Part shown: in pieces, positions 8,924 through 19,376 of the stretch
How positions within the stretch are numbered: the first letter of the stretch is position 1
Layout of the letters: every line of letters begins with the position of its first letter
Assembly (NCBI RefSeq): GCF_001187505.1
Contig: NZ_CP012150.1
Span: forward strand, 496,001-560,000
DNA from: Mycolicibacterium goodii
GTDB taxonomy: Bacteria; Actinomycetota; Actinomycetes; Mycobacteriales; Mycobacteriaceae
DNA length: 64,000 nucleotides
Direction: 5' to 3'
Position numbers and translations under genes: made by a program
Notes under the pieces: generated by a model
Database searches by the model: none
What the model was told of the DNA's origin: nothing
What the model saw: the letters and a program-made list of their open reading frames with translations, nothing else

Positions 8924-10351
8924 TCACCTGTCGAGCACGAGGCTGAACAGCCCCACCAGCAGCGCCATCACCGGGATCAGTGAGGCGTCGACGCCGGTGG
9001 CGAGGAAGCCGACCATCCGGCGCATCGGCAGCGAGTAGGTCTCGGGCGCGGCCACCTTCGGGTTGAGGGCCGCGACGATCCACACCAGCACCAGCGCGGC
9101 CAGTGCGGCCAGCGCCCACAGCGCGGCCTGATACCGCTCGTCGATCACGAACGCCACCAGCAGCGCCACGGCCAGCAGATAGGAGTGCCCCAGCAGCCAC
9201 GCCTTGCAGACCGCCGAATCCCACACCCGGGCGCGCAGCGCCGCGCCGGCCGCCGCGGCGAGCACGATGTACCAGGCCCACGGCGAGGCGTTCGCCGACC
9301 CGGCCAGGATCACCGATCCGGCAACGCCAAGCAGCACACCCGCGGCGATCACACCGTTCTGGTGGGCCTGGCTCACCCGGACCCGGCGCGGCAGATCGGC
9401 CAGCACCGACACCGGCTGTGCCGACGGTGTCGGATCGCCAGGGGCCGGGATCACCGGAAGCGGGAAACGGGCCCACATCGCCGACAGTTGCGCGGCCTGC
9501 ACCGTGACCACGAGGCCGAGCAGCACCAGCGCGCAGCCGATCACATCCGACGAGATGACCCACAGCGCGGCCGCACCCGCGACCAGCACGACGCCGATCC
9601 CGGTCACCGCCGTCGCGGTGAACACCGCGATACCGCGTTCATCGGGCGAGCCCGCCATGCTGATCAGCGACCATGCCGCCACACCCGCAGCGGCGAGCAG
9701 CACATTGGGTGCACCGAAACCGCCCGGCACACCGAGTGCGAACGCCGCGGCCACCGGGACCAGCGCGGTGACGGCCAGCGACGTGGCCAGCGCCGCCGAG
9801 CGGTTGCGCACGGCCAGCGCCGCGACCACAGTGGCCAGCGCGATGCCGCTGACGATGAACTGTCCGAGCAGCTCCCCGGTGATCAGCCGGTGGGCGACCG
9901 CAAGGCCCGTGCCGAGCAGGATCAGCCCGATGAGGGCCAGGGCCGCACCGCGCGCGATGTGCGCGGTGCCCCACTGACGCCTGCGGGCCTCGGAGAAGAT
10001 GACCGCGGCGTCGGCGATGTCCTCCACGATGCGCGGCGCGGGCGGACCCGACGGAACCGCCTGCAGGGCAAGCAGATCACCGTCCACCACGCCGACGGTG
10101 TCGAGCGTGGCGTCCAAACTGAACGGTGCGCCGCCGATCGGGGCCAGGCTGAGCCGCGCCGGGTTCGGCGCGGCGGCCAAGTCACCGGCACCGTCGCCGT
10201 CATGGCCGGGCTGCACGATGCGCTGGACCGCGGGCAGGATCTCGCGCAGTGGCAACTCGGACGGCAGGGCCATCTCGGTGAGCCGGCCACCGTCACCTCC
10301 GGCGGCCAGCACCGCCACCCGGACGATCGGCATCACAGTGTTGTCGGACAT
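8924..10351 (-). CDS. eccD3: ESX-3 membrane channel component EccD3
   Basis: A 475-residue protein with an N-terminal ubiquitin-like cytosolic domain (about residues 1-110, MSDNTVMPIVRVAVLA...) and then about eleven hydrophobic helices to the C-terminus, the standard EccD plan. Two EccD copies per protomer form the membrane raft of the ESX complex. I chose ATG at 10351, which lies 2 nt after the espG3 stop; the frame is open upstream only within espG3. Length is close to Rv0290 (472 residues). The high content of A, V, L and G is normal for this family. Confidence 0.93.
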   Translation of the reverse strand: MSDNTVMPIVRVAVLAAGGDGGRLTEMALPSELPLREILPAVQRIVQPGHDGDGAGDLAAAPNPARLSLAPIGGAPFSLDATLDTVGVVDGDLLALQAVPSGPPAPRIVEDIADAAVIFSEARRRQWGTAHIARGAALALIGLILLGTGLAVAHRLITGELLGQFIVSGIALATVVAALAVRNRSAALATSLAVTALVPVAAAFALGVPGGFGAPNVLLAAAGVAAWSLISMAGSPDERGIAVFTATAVTGIGVVLVAGAAALWVISSDVIGCALVLLGLVVTVQAAQLSAMWARFPLPVIPAPGDPTPSAQPVSVLADLPRRVRVSQAHQNGVIAAGVLLGVAGSVILAGSANASPWAWYIVLAAAAGAALRARVWDSAVCKAWLLGHSYLLAVALLVAFVIDERYQAALWALAALAALVLVWIVAALNPKVAAPETYSLPMRRMVGFLATGVDASLIPVMALLVGLFSLVLDR

Positions 10352-10353
10352 TC

Positions 10354-11271
10354 CTATGCTTTCTGGGTTCTTCTCTGGAGAACTGGTTCTCGGTGGGTTG
10401 CCGCGTCTTCGTCGAAATCGCGGGTGAGCGGCCGGTCGGGGAACCAGGATCCGCTGGGCAGCGATGCCGTCAGCCGCTCGACCGCCATGGCGATCGCGTC
10501 GGCGCTGCCGGGAGTGAAGGTCGAGATCCACTCCCCGTCGAAGGCTTTCGTCGGGTGAACCAGAACCCGACCTTGGGGGGTGTCGACGATGCTGACCCCC
10601 ACTCCGGTGGTGACCCGGTGGCCGTCGCGATGCTCCCCCGCGACGATCTCGACGTAGCTGCGTCGACCGTCGAATACCGATTCCACCAGGGGCCGTGCCG
10701 AGGCGGGCACCCCGAGGAATTCCAGCACCTCGACCAGTGGGACACCGTGGCGGATCTGCTCGTCGGCCCGTGCGCCCGCCGCGGCCGGCAGCGCGAAGTC
10801 GTCGAACCGCGCGGGTTGCCGTCCTGACAGCCCCGCCGTGAGCACCGGCACCAGCGCGTGCTGATGACCGATGTCCATCGCGGTGAAGGTGATCAACTGG
10901 GCGTTGCGCAACGCCACCACGGTCAGGCCGTCCTCGCCCACGTCGCCTGCGTGGCCGGCGTCACCGGTTCGGCGAGCCACGATGCCGCGCAACAGATCAC
11001 CCGGCCCCGACACGAACCGCAGGTCGAGCCACCGGGTCGCACGGCAGACCGTGGTGATCCACCGGGCGACCCGGGGGTCGACCTCACCGGCCGAGCCGAT
11101 CACGCCCATCCGGGCCAGCTCGGCGGACTGTTCGGCGACGAACGCCGCGCGCTGCGAATGATCGCTGTACGGCGGCGTGATCGCCAGCACCCACGGAAAC
11201 GACCCGGCGCCCAGCACATCGGCGATGTACCAGGCCTGGTCGGTGGTCAGCTCAACGGCATTGGGTGGCAT
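10354..11271 (-). CDS. espG3: ESX-3 PE/PPE chaperone EspG3
   Basis: A 305-residue cytosolic chaperone. EspG binds the tip of the PPE helical bundle of PE-PPE pairs from its own ESX system and keeps them soluble until secretion. The sequence starts [23 protein letters not shown], a well-conserved EspG opening, and has the [27 protein letters not shown] core. No membrane segment or signal is present. It follows esxH with a 22-nt gap and precedes eccD3 by 2 nt. The expected clients in this locus are PE5-PPE4. Confidence 0.93.
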   Translation of the reverse strand: MPPNAVELTTDQAWYIADVLGAGSFPWVLAITPPYSDHSQRAAFVAEQSAELARMGVIGSAGEVDPRVARWITTVCRATRWLDLRFVSGPGDLLRGIVARRTGDAGHAGDVGEDGLTVVALRNAQLITFTAMDIGHQHALVPVLTAGLSGRQPARFDDFALPAAAGARADEQIRHGVPLVEVLEFLGVPASARPLVESVFDGRRSYVEIVAGEHRDGHRVTTGVGVSIVDTPQGRVLVHPTKAFDGEWISTFTPGSADAIAMAVERLTASLPSGSWFPDRPLTRDFDEDAATHREPVLQRRTQKA

Positions 11272-11293
11272 CAGGCCCCACGATGGTCCGGCA

Positions 11294-11581
11294 TCATCCC
11301 CACTTGGCGCCCTCGGCCTGGTCGCGCGCGCTCATCGCCATGGTGTTCTGCTCGTGCGTGGCCGCCATCGCGCGGTAGGCGTGCACGAGTTCCTCCATGG
11401 CCTGGTTCCACTGCGCCTGCCACGCCTGGTAGGTCATACCGGTGTCGCCCTGCCACGCGCTCGCCAGTGCGTGTTGCTCGGCGGCGATGTCGGCACCCAC
11501 GGCGTGCAGTGCGCCCGAGTAGGTGTTCATCTCCGCCGCATGGGCGAGCATGGCCGGGTAGTTGTACATGATCTGGGACAT
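11294..11581 (-). CDS. esxH: WXG100 secreted protein EsxH (TB10.4-like)
   Basis: A 95-residue ESX-3 substrate that pairs with EsxG. The WXG motif is W43-Q-G45 in the turn between the two helices (SAWQGDTG). It is close to M. tuberculosis TB10.4 along its length. Of the zinc ligands described for the M. tuberculosis complex (H14, H70, H76, E77), H14, H76 and E77 are kept, but residue 70 is Arg (HAYRAM). A His occurs one turn earlier at 67. The EsxG-EsxH pair is needed for mycobactin-mediated iron use. The gene follows esxG with a 40-nt gap. Confidence 0.96.
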   Translation of the reverse strand: MSQIMYNYPAMLAHAAEMNTYSGALHAVGADIAAEQHALASAWQGDTGMTYQAWQAQWNQAMEELVHAYRAMAATHEQNTMAMSARDQAEGAKWG

Positions 11582-11621
11582 GAAAACTCCTGGTTCTCTG
11601 GGGAGATCGGGTACTGGAGGA

Positions 11622-11915
11622 TCAGATGCCGGTGTAAGTGCCGGCCGCGGCGGCGTCCTGGGCCACGTAGGTGGAGGCCGCGTCGCCGATGTTGAGCTGC
11701 GCGATGTCGAGCAGCGCGTTCACCTTGGCCGAGACCTCGACGAACCGCGCGTGCGCGGCCTGGAACGCTGCCGAGGCCTCGCCCATGTGGAAGGCCTGCG
11801 ACGACATGGCGGCCTGCTCGGCCTGGGCGATGGTGCTGCGCATCAGCGCGGCCTTGGCGCCGAAATTGGCCTCGGAGGCGATCAACTGGGGGATGTGAGC
11901 GTCGAGAAGGCTCAT
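11622..11915 (-). CDS. esxG: WXG100-family secreted protein EsxG
   Basis: A 97-residue partner of EsxH. The turn has H43-M-G45 instead of W-x-G, as in M. tuberculosis EsxG (HQG). The C-terminal type VII secretion signal YxxxD/E is Y83-V-A-Q-D87. Helix 1 starts [21 protein letters not shown], highly conserved in the family. A good ribosome site (GAAAGGAAA) precedes the ATG at 11915. The gap to PPE4 upstream is 49 nt, the largest inside the locus, so a second internal promoter before esxG is possible, as reported for M. tuberculosis. Confidence 0.96.
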   Translation of the reverse strand: MSLLDAHIPQLIASEANFGAKAALMRSTIAQAEQAAMSSQAFHMGEASAAFQAAHARFVEVSAKVNALLDIAQLNIGDAASTYVAQDAAAAGTYTGI

Positions 11916-11964
11916 GGCTGTTTCCTTTCGAAGACGGTGTTGCCGGAACTGCTGGGTGATCTGA

Positions 11965-13536
11965 TCAGCTGCGCGGACCCCCTTCCGGATCTGCGGGTCT
12001 CGGTTTCGGGTTCTCGTCGCCGTCCCACGTGCCGGGCAGCATCGGGGTGACCGGACGGTCGTCGAAGGTGTCGCCGCTCACCGTGGTCAGCCCGGCGGCA
12101 CTCGCGTCGGGCCGTATCACGGTTCCGGTGAACCCCATCGCACCGGAGCCGCGTTCGGAGGCGCGTACCTTCTGCTGCGGTTGCGGTGTCGGATCTTCTT
12201 CCGGCTCTTCGTAATCCATGTAGGCGTCGGCGTATCCGCGTTCCTCGATCTGTGCGCCCTTCTTGCGCCGCTTCTTGCGGCGCGCCGCAAGCGAAGTCGC
12301 GATACCGGACGCCGCCGCCGGGATACCCGATGCGGGCGCGGACACCTGCGACTTGTCCCGCAGGGTCGGCGTGAAACCCTCACCCGGATCGCGGTTGGCC
12401 ACCGCGTAGGGCACGAACGCCGCGGCGGGCGGTGCCGGCGTGGCCACGGTGGTCGTGGCCGCGGTCGGGGCCGGTGCCGCCGTGGTGGCGGTGGTGGCGG
12501 GCGCCCCGGCCGGTGAGATACCCACCACGGGCGGCTGATCCATCCGCGGGGTGGCAGCCACCTCCTGCGGGGACTGCTCCTCGGCCGGTACCTCGACGGG
12601 GTTGTTCATGACGTGGTCGATGAGCAGAACCAGCCCGGTGATGCCGAGCGCGGCCAACGCGGGGATCAGGAACGGCGACGCGAGGATCATGCCCCATGTC
12701 GGCCAGCCGACCAGGTTGAAGAAGACCTGATAGGCCACGGCGAACAGCAAGGGCCACCAGGTGGCCAGGGCGCCTGCCGGGTTCGTCATGAAGTCGGTCA
12801 GCAGTTGGCTCAGGTTGCCCAGCGGGTCCTTGAGGAAGTCGATGATCGCCTGGCCGCCCGGCACGCCCTGCAGGTACTGGTTGAGCAGGTCGGAGATGAT
12901 GTTCGAGATGTCAAGGCTCGAACCCGAATCCGTGGCAGTGGCCTGCGCCGACAGCTGCTGCACGCTCGCCGAGGCCATTCCCGCCTCACCGACACCCGGT
13001 TTGAGCAGCAACGGCGCCGGTGTGCTCACCGGCGTCGCGGCCACCGCGGCGCCCGCGACCGCCTGATAGGTGCTCATCGCGGTGGCCGCCTGGATCCACA
13101 TGCGCACGTAGTCGGCCTCGTTGAGCGCGATCGGAATCGTGTTGATCCCGAAGAAGTTCGTCGCCACCAGGACGCCGTGCACGGTGTGGTTGAGCGCCAG
13201 TTCGGCCAGGGTCGGCATGGTCGCCAGCGCCGTGGAGTAGGCCGCCGCGGCGGTTTCGTGCTGCACCGCCGCGGCGGCGCTGTTGGCGCTCTGGTGCGCC
13301 AGCCACTGCAGGTACGGCGCGTGCGCCGCGACGTACTGCTCGGAACTCGGGCCCTCCCATGATCCGGCCTGCACCGAGCTCAGCACAGTTGTCAGTTCGG
13401 CTGCCGCCGAGGCGTATTCGGCGCTCAGCGATTGCCACGCCCCCGCGGCGGCCAGCAGCGACCCGGGGCCAGGACCGCTGGTCAGCAGCGACGAGTGCAC
13501 CTCGGGCGGCAGGGCCATCCAGATAGGGGCGGTCAT
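11965..13536 (-). CDS. PPE4: PPE family protein PPE4
   Basis: A 523-residue PPE protein. The PPE motif is P10-P11-E12 and the WxG turn is W60-E-G62. The N-terminal helical domain (about 1-175) should pair with PE5 and carry the EspG3-binding tip. The middle region has hydrophobic stretches ([38 protein letters not shown]... about 265-310), then a Pro/Ala/Thr-rich linker and a strongly basic patch (RRKKRRKK) near residue 420, followed by an acidic segment. It starts 1 nt after the PE5 stop. PE5-PPE4 is required for siderophore-bound iron uptake in M. tuberculosis. Confidence 0.93.
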   Translation of the reverse strand: MTAPIWMALPPEVHSSLLTSGPGPGSLLAAAGAWQSLSAEYASAAAELTTVLSSVQAGSWEGPSSEQYVAAHAPYLQWLAHQSANSAAAAVQHETAAAAYSTALATMPTLAELALNHTVHGVLVATNFFGINTIPIALNEADYVRMWIQAATAMSTYQAVAGAAVAATPVSTPAPLLLKPGVGEAGMASASVQQLSAQATATDSGSSLDISNIISDLLNQYLQGVPGGQAIIDFLKDPLGNLSQLLTDFMTNPAGALATWWPLLFAVAYQVFFNLVGWPTWGMILASPFLIPALAALGITGLVLLIDHVMNNPVEVPAEEQSPQEVAATPRMDQPPVVGISPAGAPATTATTAAPAPTAATTTVATPAPPAAAFVPYAVANRDPGEGFTPTLRDKSQVSAPASGIPAAASGIATSLAARRKKRRKKGAQIEERGYADAYMDYEEPEEDPTPQPQQKVRASERGSGAMGFTGTVIRPDASAAGLTTVSGDTFDDRPVTPMLPGTWDGDENPKPRPADPEGGPRS

Positions 13537-13537
13537 G

Positions 13538-13849
13538 TCAGACGCCGCGTGCGGTCAGGTAGGACGCCGCCGCCTGCGCATCACCGGTGGCGTAGCTGAC
13601 GCCGGACTCCGCGACGCCGACACCCGAGCGGCCGAGTTCCTCGATACCGTGGGCTGCCGCCGCGGCCTGCTGTGCGCCGCCTGCGCTGAAGCCTGCCGCG
13701 GTCTGCAACGAGACCGCGTCGGCCGCAGGGGGAATCACGGCCGAGATCAACGGGGCGGCCGCGGCGTGTGCGGCCGCCAGACGTGCGGTCAGCGCCTCCA
13801 CGGCCGAGCCGGCCGCCGTGAGGCCTTCTGGAACGACGCGCAGTGTCAT
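13538..13849 (-). CDS. PE5: PE family protein PE5
   Basis: A 103-residue PE protein with the P7-E8 motif near the N-terminus ([10 protein letters not shown]) and the secretion signal Y86-A-T-G-D90. It forms the helical pair with PPE4, encoded directly downstream. The ATG at 13849 overlaps the eccC3 stop by 4 nt, which fixes the start; the same frame is open further upstream only inside eccC3. The protein consists only of the PE domain, with no PGRS or long C-terminal extension. Confidence 0.94.
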   Translation of the reverse strand: MTLRVVPEGLTAAGSAVEALTARLAAAHAAAAPLISAVIPPAADAVSLQTAAGFSAGGAQQAAAAAHGIEELGRSGVGVAESGVSYATGDAQAAASYLTARGV

Positions 13850-16800
13850 CGGTATTCCTCTCCTCGGTTGCGGTTCCCGTAGTTCCCGCTCAATGCCGCG
13901 TCGCTGAGCGGGTTGACCAGCTGGATGTGGTCGGGGGTGTCGGTGTCGGTGAGCAGCAGGCCGCGGCCGGCGGGGAGCCGGGCGAACCGCTGGCCGCGGA
14001 TCTTGCCGCTGTCGGTGGGGTTGCCCGACAGCATCAGCGTGGTGGCCTGCAGGTCGTTGAGCCGACGCAGCAGCGGCGCTGTCATCACCGCGTGCGCCGA
14101 CCCGGTGGCGCGTGCGGTGACGATCACGCGCAGGCCGAGATCGGCGGCCTCGGACAACAATCCGACGATGTTCGTCCACGGCCGCTGCCCCACGAACGGT
14201 CCGCTGACCGCGGGTGTGTCCGGGATCTGGTCGACATCGTCGACGATCAGGTAGTGGGTGTGGCCCGCATACGACCACCGGCTGAGCTCCTGCGGGCTCA
14301 GACCCGCAGGCGGACGGCGCTTTTCGATGAGCGCCGACAGACCCAGCATCGCGGGCAGCACCCGGTCGATGTTCGCGGTGTACTCGTTGTCGCCGAACAA
14401 CGGCTCGTCGACCAGGTGCAGCCTGCGGTCGATCACCGTGAACGCGACCTGATCCGGGGTCGAGTTCTCCCGCACCGTGGCGATGATGTGTCGCAGCAGT
14501 GTCGTCTTGCCCGACTTCGAATCACCGAACACCATGAGCAGCGGATGGTTCGCGAAGTCGATCGCCACGGGCGCCAGGTCCTCTTCACGCTGGCCGATGA
14601 CCACCGTCTCCGGCGCCGGGTACAGCGGGGCGAGAGCCGCGGGCGCCAGGTCCGTGGGCAACAGGCGCACCGGCGGGGCGCTGACCCCCGGGTACCTGGC
14701 GTTGATGACGGCGATGTCGCTCAGCGCCGGCTCGGCGAACAGGAAGTGCTCGGCGGCCATGGTCAGGCCGCGGCCCGGCTGATCGGCGGGAACCGACTCG
14801 GCGGGCCGGCGCAAGGCCCCGGCCACGCGCACGATGCTGTCGTGCGAGTCGTGCAGCTTGAGCTCGAGCCGCAGACCGAGGCCGTCGCGCATCGCCAGCG
14901 GCACCTCGAGCCAGTTCGGCGTGGTGATGACGATGTGGATGCCGTAGGCCAGGCCGCTGTTGGCCAGCTCGGTGACCTTGGCCAGCAACGGGTTACGGGT
15001 GTTGAAGGTGTCGGTGTTGTCGCGGCTGAACGCGTAGAGGTTGTCGATCACCAGGAACACCTCGCCGTGGCCGTCCTGGTAGGCGCCGGCGCGGTTGGCC
15101 GCGCCCTGGCGCTGACGCGCCCGCAGCAACTGCTCGAGCTCGCCGAAGGTGCGGCGGATGCGTTCCGGCTCCAGCGGCGTGGCGACGCTGCCGACGTGCG
15201 CGAGGTCGGCCAGGTTCGCGAGCTTCCCGCCGCCGTAATCGAGGCAGTAGAAGGTGACCTCGCGCGGTGAGTGCAGCGCGGCGGCGGACAGCATGAACGT
15301 CTGCAGCGCCGTCGACTTACCCGACCGGGGGCCGCCGTGGATGAGCACGTTGGCCGCCGCGGTGTTGGCGTCGTACATCAGTACGTCGCGACGCATCTCG
15401 AACGGCTTGTCGATCTCGCCGAGCGGCCAGCGCAGCTGACCGGGTTCCACGTCGGCACCGGCCAGCACGTCGGCCAGCGCGGTGGGTTCGTCGAGCGGCG
15501 GCAGCCACAGCCGCGGAGCCTTGGGGCCGTAGGCCGCGAGCTGGTCACCGATGGTGGCGATCAGCTTGCGCGGCGGCGCGGTGTGCACCTCGACGTCACC
15601 CGTGGCGATCACGGTGTCTGGTTCGGGTTCGACGCGGCCCGCGGTGAACAGCTGCGGCTGCGGAAGCGCGCGCACCACGATCGATTTCTCGGCGCGCGGC
15701 GGATCGTAGATGCCGTCGACGTAGGTGCTACGGAACTTGATCGGCACCGCGCCCGGCGCGGGCACCAGGAAGCCCTCGCCTTTGTGTTCGCGACCGGATT
15801 CGATGTGGTAGGCGTCCTCGACACCGATGATCTGCCGCGAGATGCTCGGGCTGGCCACCTTCAGACCGATGCGGTAGGAGGTGTTCTTGTCGATGTCCTT
15901 GATGCGGCCGACGTCCAGCGTCTGCGAGGCGAACAGGAGGTGGATCCGGAACGAGCGGCCTTTGCGCGCAACGTAATCGAACAGGTCCGCGTATTCGGGG
16001 TGGTCGGCGAGCATGAGCGTGAACTCGTCGGCGACCACGAACAGTGTGGGCATGGGCGGCAGGTCGTGGCCCGCGGCGATTGCCGCTTCGTACTCGGTGA
16101 CCGAGTTGAACGCGCTGCCCTGCACGCGGCGGCCGGCCTCCTTGAGGATCTGCTCGCGCCGGGCCACCTCGCCGCGCAGCGTGTCGGCGAACCGGTCGGC
16201 CAGCGAACGCTTCTCGGCCATGTTGGAGATGACCGCCACGACCTGCGGGAAGTTGCGGAAGATGTCGGCGCCTGCCTCACCCTTGAAGTCCGCGTAGATC
16301 ACGATCAGACGGTCGGCGGAATGGGTGGTCAACAGCGACAACAGGATCGACATGAGGGTCTGGGACTTGCCCGAACCGGTCATACCGATCATCAGGCCGT
16401 GCGGGCCCATACCGCCCTCGGCCTCGTCCTTGAGATCGAAGTACAGCGGCTCACCGGTCGAGGTGACGCCGATCGGGACGCGGAGTTCCTCATCGCGCGG
16501 CCGAGGCGCCCACAGGCTCGCGACATCGAGAGCGGACGCGTCGGGGATGCCGAGCAGCGTCGTGAAGGTCGCACCGCCGGTCGAGGTGGACCGGAGGTAT
16601 CCCGGGTTGGAGTCCCACCGCGACAGCCGCCGCGCGATGTGCGCGGCCTCGGCTGCCGACATCGCGTCGGCCGCGTCGACGTAGGGCTGCCAACCCCCGA
16701 TCTGCCAGCGCTCGATCCTGCCGTCGACGACCCGCAGGACCGGACGCTCGGGGTCCGGATATTGTTCGCGGTTCGGCAGTTCGGTGGCGCGGTGGATCAC

Positions 16801-17814
16801 CGTGACCCCGGTCAGGCCGGGCTTGCGGGCGATGTCGTCGGGGTCGGCATCGGGATCGTCGAGCACCACCAGCAGATGCTTGAGCGCCGTGTCCGATGCG
16901 GTGGGGAACAGCGGCCGGTCGGCCAGCGCCTGCGCGAGTCGCTGCCGCAGTTCCGCGGTGGTCGTGGTCAGGTACCGCGCCGGGCCGACACCGTCGGCCT
17001 GATTCGGGATGTCCACGTGGGGAAGCCATTTCAACCACGACCAGTCCTCGGACTCCAGGTCGGGCGCGGCAAGGGCCACGGCGAGCATGGTGGGGTCGTG
17101 CCAGGTGACGGCCTGGGCGATCCAGGCTCGGATCGCGGCGCGCACCTCGTCGGCCTCACCGATCACGGTGATGCGCGCCAGCTTCGCGACGTCGATGCCG
17201 GTGGGTGCGTCGCGCACGGTGCGCTGCACGTCGAGCAGGCCGCGCAGCGCGCTGTGCGCCACGGGTTCGAGGTCGATCTCGTCGGCGGTGTCCTTGACCC
17301 GCAGCGCGGCGTCCAGTGGCACGTCGTGGCGGCCGGCCCGCAGCACCAGGAAGTCGCGGTCGCGCGGGTCGCGCTCCCACTGCCTGCGGGTGCCGGGAAT
17401 CGTTGCGAGCACATCGGGTTCGGGATGCGACCACTCGAGCGCCGCGCGCTGTTCTGCGGCGTGCGCGCGTACGTTGTCACGCACCACCGACAGGTACCGC
17501 AGGTAGTCGGCGCGTTCGGCGTCGACCTCCTCGGTGCGCATCTTGTTGTCGCCGCCGCGGTAGAGCGCGGTGGCGGCCAGCAGCAGCACGAACGGGAAGA
17601 ACAGCATGGTCGGTGAGATCAGCCGCATACCGGTCGCGAACAGCGCCACGATCATGCCGACGATCAGGATCACGATCAGAAACGGCAGCACCCGGCGCAG
17701 CAGCGACGGCGGCACCACCCGCGGCAGCTGTGGCGGCGGTTCGATCGTGATGGCGCCCTTGCGGGTCACCGGCGGCGTCAGCCGACGCTGGTGCTCGAAG
17801 ATGAGCCTGCTCAT
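13846..17814 (-). CDS. eccC3: ESX-3 FtsK/SpoIIIE-type ATPase EccC3
   Basis: A 1322-residue motor ATPase. Two membrane helices lie near residues 43-59 and 66-84, followed by a stalk domain and three ATPase domains. Walker A sites are GMTGSGKS (477-484), GGPRSGKS (827-834) and GDSKSGKT (1097-1104). The first domain has a full Walker B, VVADEF (593-598); the second has VFLVIDN, where Glu is replaced by Asn, and the third VDDVD, so only the first looks fully catalytic, as is usual for EccC. The C-terminal domain binds the YxxxD/E signal of substrates. ATG at 17814 overlaps the eccB3 stop by 4 nt. Confidence 0.95.
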   Translation of the reverse strand: MSRLIFEHQRRLTPPVTRKGAITIEPPPQLPRVVPPSLLRRVLPFLIVILIVGMIVALFATGMRLISPTMLFFPFVLLLAATALYRGGDNKMRTEEVDAERADYLRYLSVVRDNVRAHAAEQRAALEWSHPEPDVLATIPGTRRQWERDPRDRDFLVLRAGRHDVPLDAALRVKDTADEIDLEPVAHSALRGLLDVQRTVRDAPTGIDVAKLARITVIGEADEVRAAIRAWIAQAVTWHDPTMLAVALAAPDLESEDWSWLKWLPHVDIPNQADGVGPARYLTTTTAELRQRLAQALADRPLFPTASDTALKHLLVVLDDPDADPDDIARKPGLTGVTVIHRATELPNREQYPDPERPVLRVVDGRIERWQIGGWQPYVDAADAMSAAEAAHIARRLSRWDSNPGYLRSTSTGGATFTTLLGIPDASALDVASLWAPRPRDEELRVPIGVTSTGEPLYFDLKDEAEGGMGPHGLMIGMTGSGKSQTLMSILLSLLTTHSADRLIVIYADFKGEAGADIFRNFPQVVAVISNMAEKRSLADRFADTLRGEVARREQILKEAGRRVQGSAFNSVTEYEAAIAAGHDLPPMPTLFVVADEFTLMLADHPEYADLFDYVARKGRSFRIHLLFASQTLDVGRIKDIDKNTSYRIGLKVASPSISRQIIGVEDAYHIESGREHKGEGFLVPAPGAVPIKFRSTYVDGIYDPPRAEKSIVVRALPQPQLFTAGRVEPEPDTVIATGDVEVHTAPPRKLIATIGDQLAAYGPKAPRLWLPPLDEPTALADVLAGADVEPGQLRWPLGEIDKPFEMRRDVLMYDANTAAANVLIHGGPRSGKSTALQTFMLSAAALHSPREVTFYCLDYGGGKLANLADLAHVGSVATPLEPERIRRTFGELEQLLRARQRQGAANRAGAYQDGHGEVFLVIDNLYAFSRDNTDTFNTRNPLLAKVTELANSGLAYGIHIVITTPNWLEVPLAMRDGLGLRLELKLHDSHDSIVRVAGALRRPAESVPADQPGRGLTMAAEHFLFAEPALSDIAVINARYPGVSAPPVRLLPTDLAPAALAPLYPAPETVVIGQREEDLAPVAIDFANHPLLMVFGDSKSGKTTLLRHIIATVRENSTPDQVAFTVIDRRLHLVDEPLFGDNEYTANIDRVLPAMLGLSALIEKRRPPAGLSPQELSRWSYAGHTHYLIVDDVDQIPDTPAVSGPFVGQRPWTNIVGLLSEAADLGLRVIVTARATGSAHAVMTAPLLRRLNDLQATTLMLSGNPTDSGKIRGQRFARLPAGRGLLLTDTDTPDHIQLVNPLSDAALSGNYGNRNRGEEYR

Positions 17815-19376
17815 CGGGAGGCCTCCATACGCGCGGGGTTCGGGTTGGTCGGCAGCGCGTCGTGCGCAACGAGCGCGTCGCCGCGCGACAGCGTGGGTCC
17901 GGCCGCGAACTGCGAGAGCACCGACCACGGGACCGGCAGCGGCGGCGTGGAAAGACCCAGTGCGGCAACAACTTTGTCGCCCCCGGTGTTTGGTTCGGTG
18001 TCTATGCCGTAGCGCACGCCGGTATCGCTCACCCAGAACATCGAGCCTGCGGTCGGCGAGCCAGGTTCGGCGCCGACCGTCTGCACGAAGTATCCGGTGC
18101 CCGGTGTCAACGCGACGCGGTTCGCCGCGCCGCCCGCGCCCGCACCGACCAGGTCGACGGTGTGCAGGCCCTCCGGCAGCGGCAGCGCCGCACCCGAGAG
18201 CACCGACATCGAACTCTCCGTGGCGTCAGCCGGTTTCGTCCAGCGCGCGCACGTCACCGGAGCAGCCGAGGCCTCGACGAGGGTCACCGGAGTGTCCGGG
18301 TAGGCCGACGTGTCGAGGGCATGCGACACCGGCGTGCGCGCGACCTCGTCGGGTCCGAGCCGCGGCGGCTGGGCGAAGCCGTGAGAGTCGTTGTTGCGCA
18401 GGAGGGAGGCGAGCACCGGCGAGACGGGCTGCAGCCCGTCGGGCAGCACGGCGTAGTGGCGCGCGGTGTTGTCGGCGTCGTAGGCGACCACCACGGCCCC
18501 GACGGGCACCGGCTGTGACAACGCGAATTGCGGTGCGGCACCGGCATCGGGGATGACGGGCGCGGTGAGCGCGGGTGCGGCGGGGATCGCGTTGAACAGT
18601 CCGGCCGCGATCGGACGCGGCGTCAGGGCCTGACCACCGAGCCCCAGCGCGTCGGTCACCGCGCGGTCGGCCAGGTTGATCGGGCTGCGCCTGCCGTCCC
18701 ACAGCAGCCAGTCGGGGGTGTTCGGCTCGGCGTCGCTGTGCACCAGCACCGCATGGTCGGGCTCCAACGCAACGGCGCGCTCGCCGCCGACGCCGAGCGG
18801 TCCGGCGAACACGGTCACGCCGGCGTCGGCTCCGCTGACGGCGTCGCACACGGTCCAGTCCGCGTCGGTCGCGGCGTTCTGCACCATCCGCTCCGGCGCG
18901 CCGGGGATCCCGAGCAGGTTGCCGCGCGGGAACTTGTCGATCTCGGAGGTCTTGACCAGCGTCGGGTTGTCCGGCGAACCCGAGATCAGCCGGGCCGAGG
19001 TGAGATTGAGCACCGGATGCAGCTGTTCACCGACCCGCACGTACAGCGCCGAGGTCGACCGGTCGGCGAGGATCGCGTTGTCGCCGGGAACGCCGCCAGG
19101 ACGGAACAACGAGAAGATGAAGCAGCCGACCAGACCCGTGACGAGGATCAGCGCACCGGTGAGCACCGCGCGGCTCTGCGTCCGGAGCGGGTCGACGAGC
19201 ATGCGGGTGTCGTGCAGGGCGACGCCGGATGCGATGCGGCGCATCAGGAATCGCCAGCCGGTCACCTGATGGCGGGTGACGAAACCGCGGCGGTACTGCA
19301 CGCCGTCCGGATTCTCGTTGACCGGGGTGCGCGAACTGAACGAGCGCCGGTCGTCGGGGTTGACGGGCCCGGTCAT
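17811..19376 (-). CDS. eccB3: ESX-3 membrane component EccB3
   Basis: A 521-residue protein with a short basic cytosolic N-terminus, one transmembrane helix ([22 protein letters not shown], about residues 70-91) and a large periplasmic domain of R1-type repeats. EccB joins the EccC and EccD parts and projects into the periplasm, contacting MycP. The sequence [20 protein letters not shown] before the helix is highly conserved in EccB. The gene overlaps eccA3 upstream and eccC3 downstream by 4 nt each. Length matches the family (about 500-540). Confidence 0.94.
   Translation of the reverse strand: MTGPVNPDDRRSFSSRTPVNENPDGVQYRRGFVTRHQVTGWRFLMRRIASGVALHDTRMLVDPLRTQSRAVLTGALILVTGLVGCFIFSLFRPGGVPGDNAILADRSTSALYVRVGEQLHPVLNLTSARLISGSPDNPTLVKTSEIDKFPRGNLLGIPGAPERMVQNAATDADWTVCDAVSGADAGVTVFAGPLGVGGERAVALEPDHAVLVHSDAEPNTPDWLLWDGRRSPINLADRAVTDALGLGGQALTPRPIAAGLFNAIPAAPALTAPVIPDAGAAPQFALSQPVPVGAVVVAYDADNTARHYAVLPDGLQPVSPVLASLLRNNDSHGFAQPPRLGPDEVARTPVSHALDTSAYPDTPVTLVEASAAPVTCARWTKPADATESSMSVLSGAALPLPEGLHTVDLVGAGAGGAANRVALTPGTGYFVQTVGAEPGSPTAGSMFWVSDTGVRYGIDTEPNTGGDKVVAALGLSTPPLPVPWSVLSQFAAGPTLSRGDALVAHDALPTNPNPARMEASR

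Noticed and set aside
13843..17616. Two long plus-strand frames opposite eccC3 (475 and 781 codons)
   Set aside because: They mirror eccC3 codons, show no domain or start context, and are explained by GC-rich third positions.
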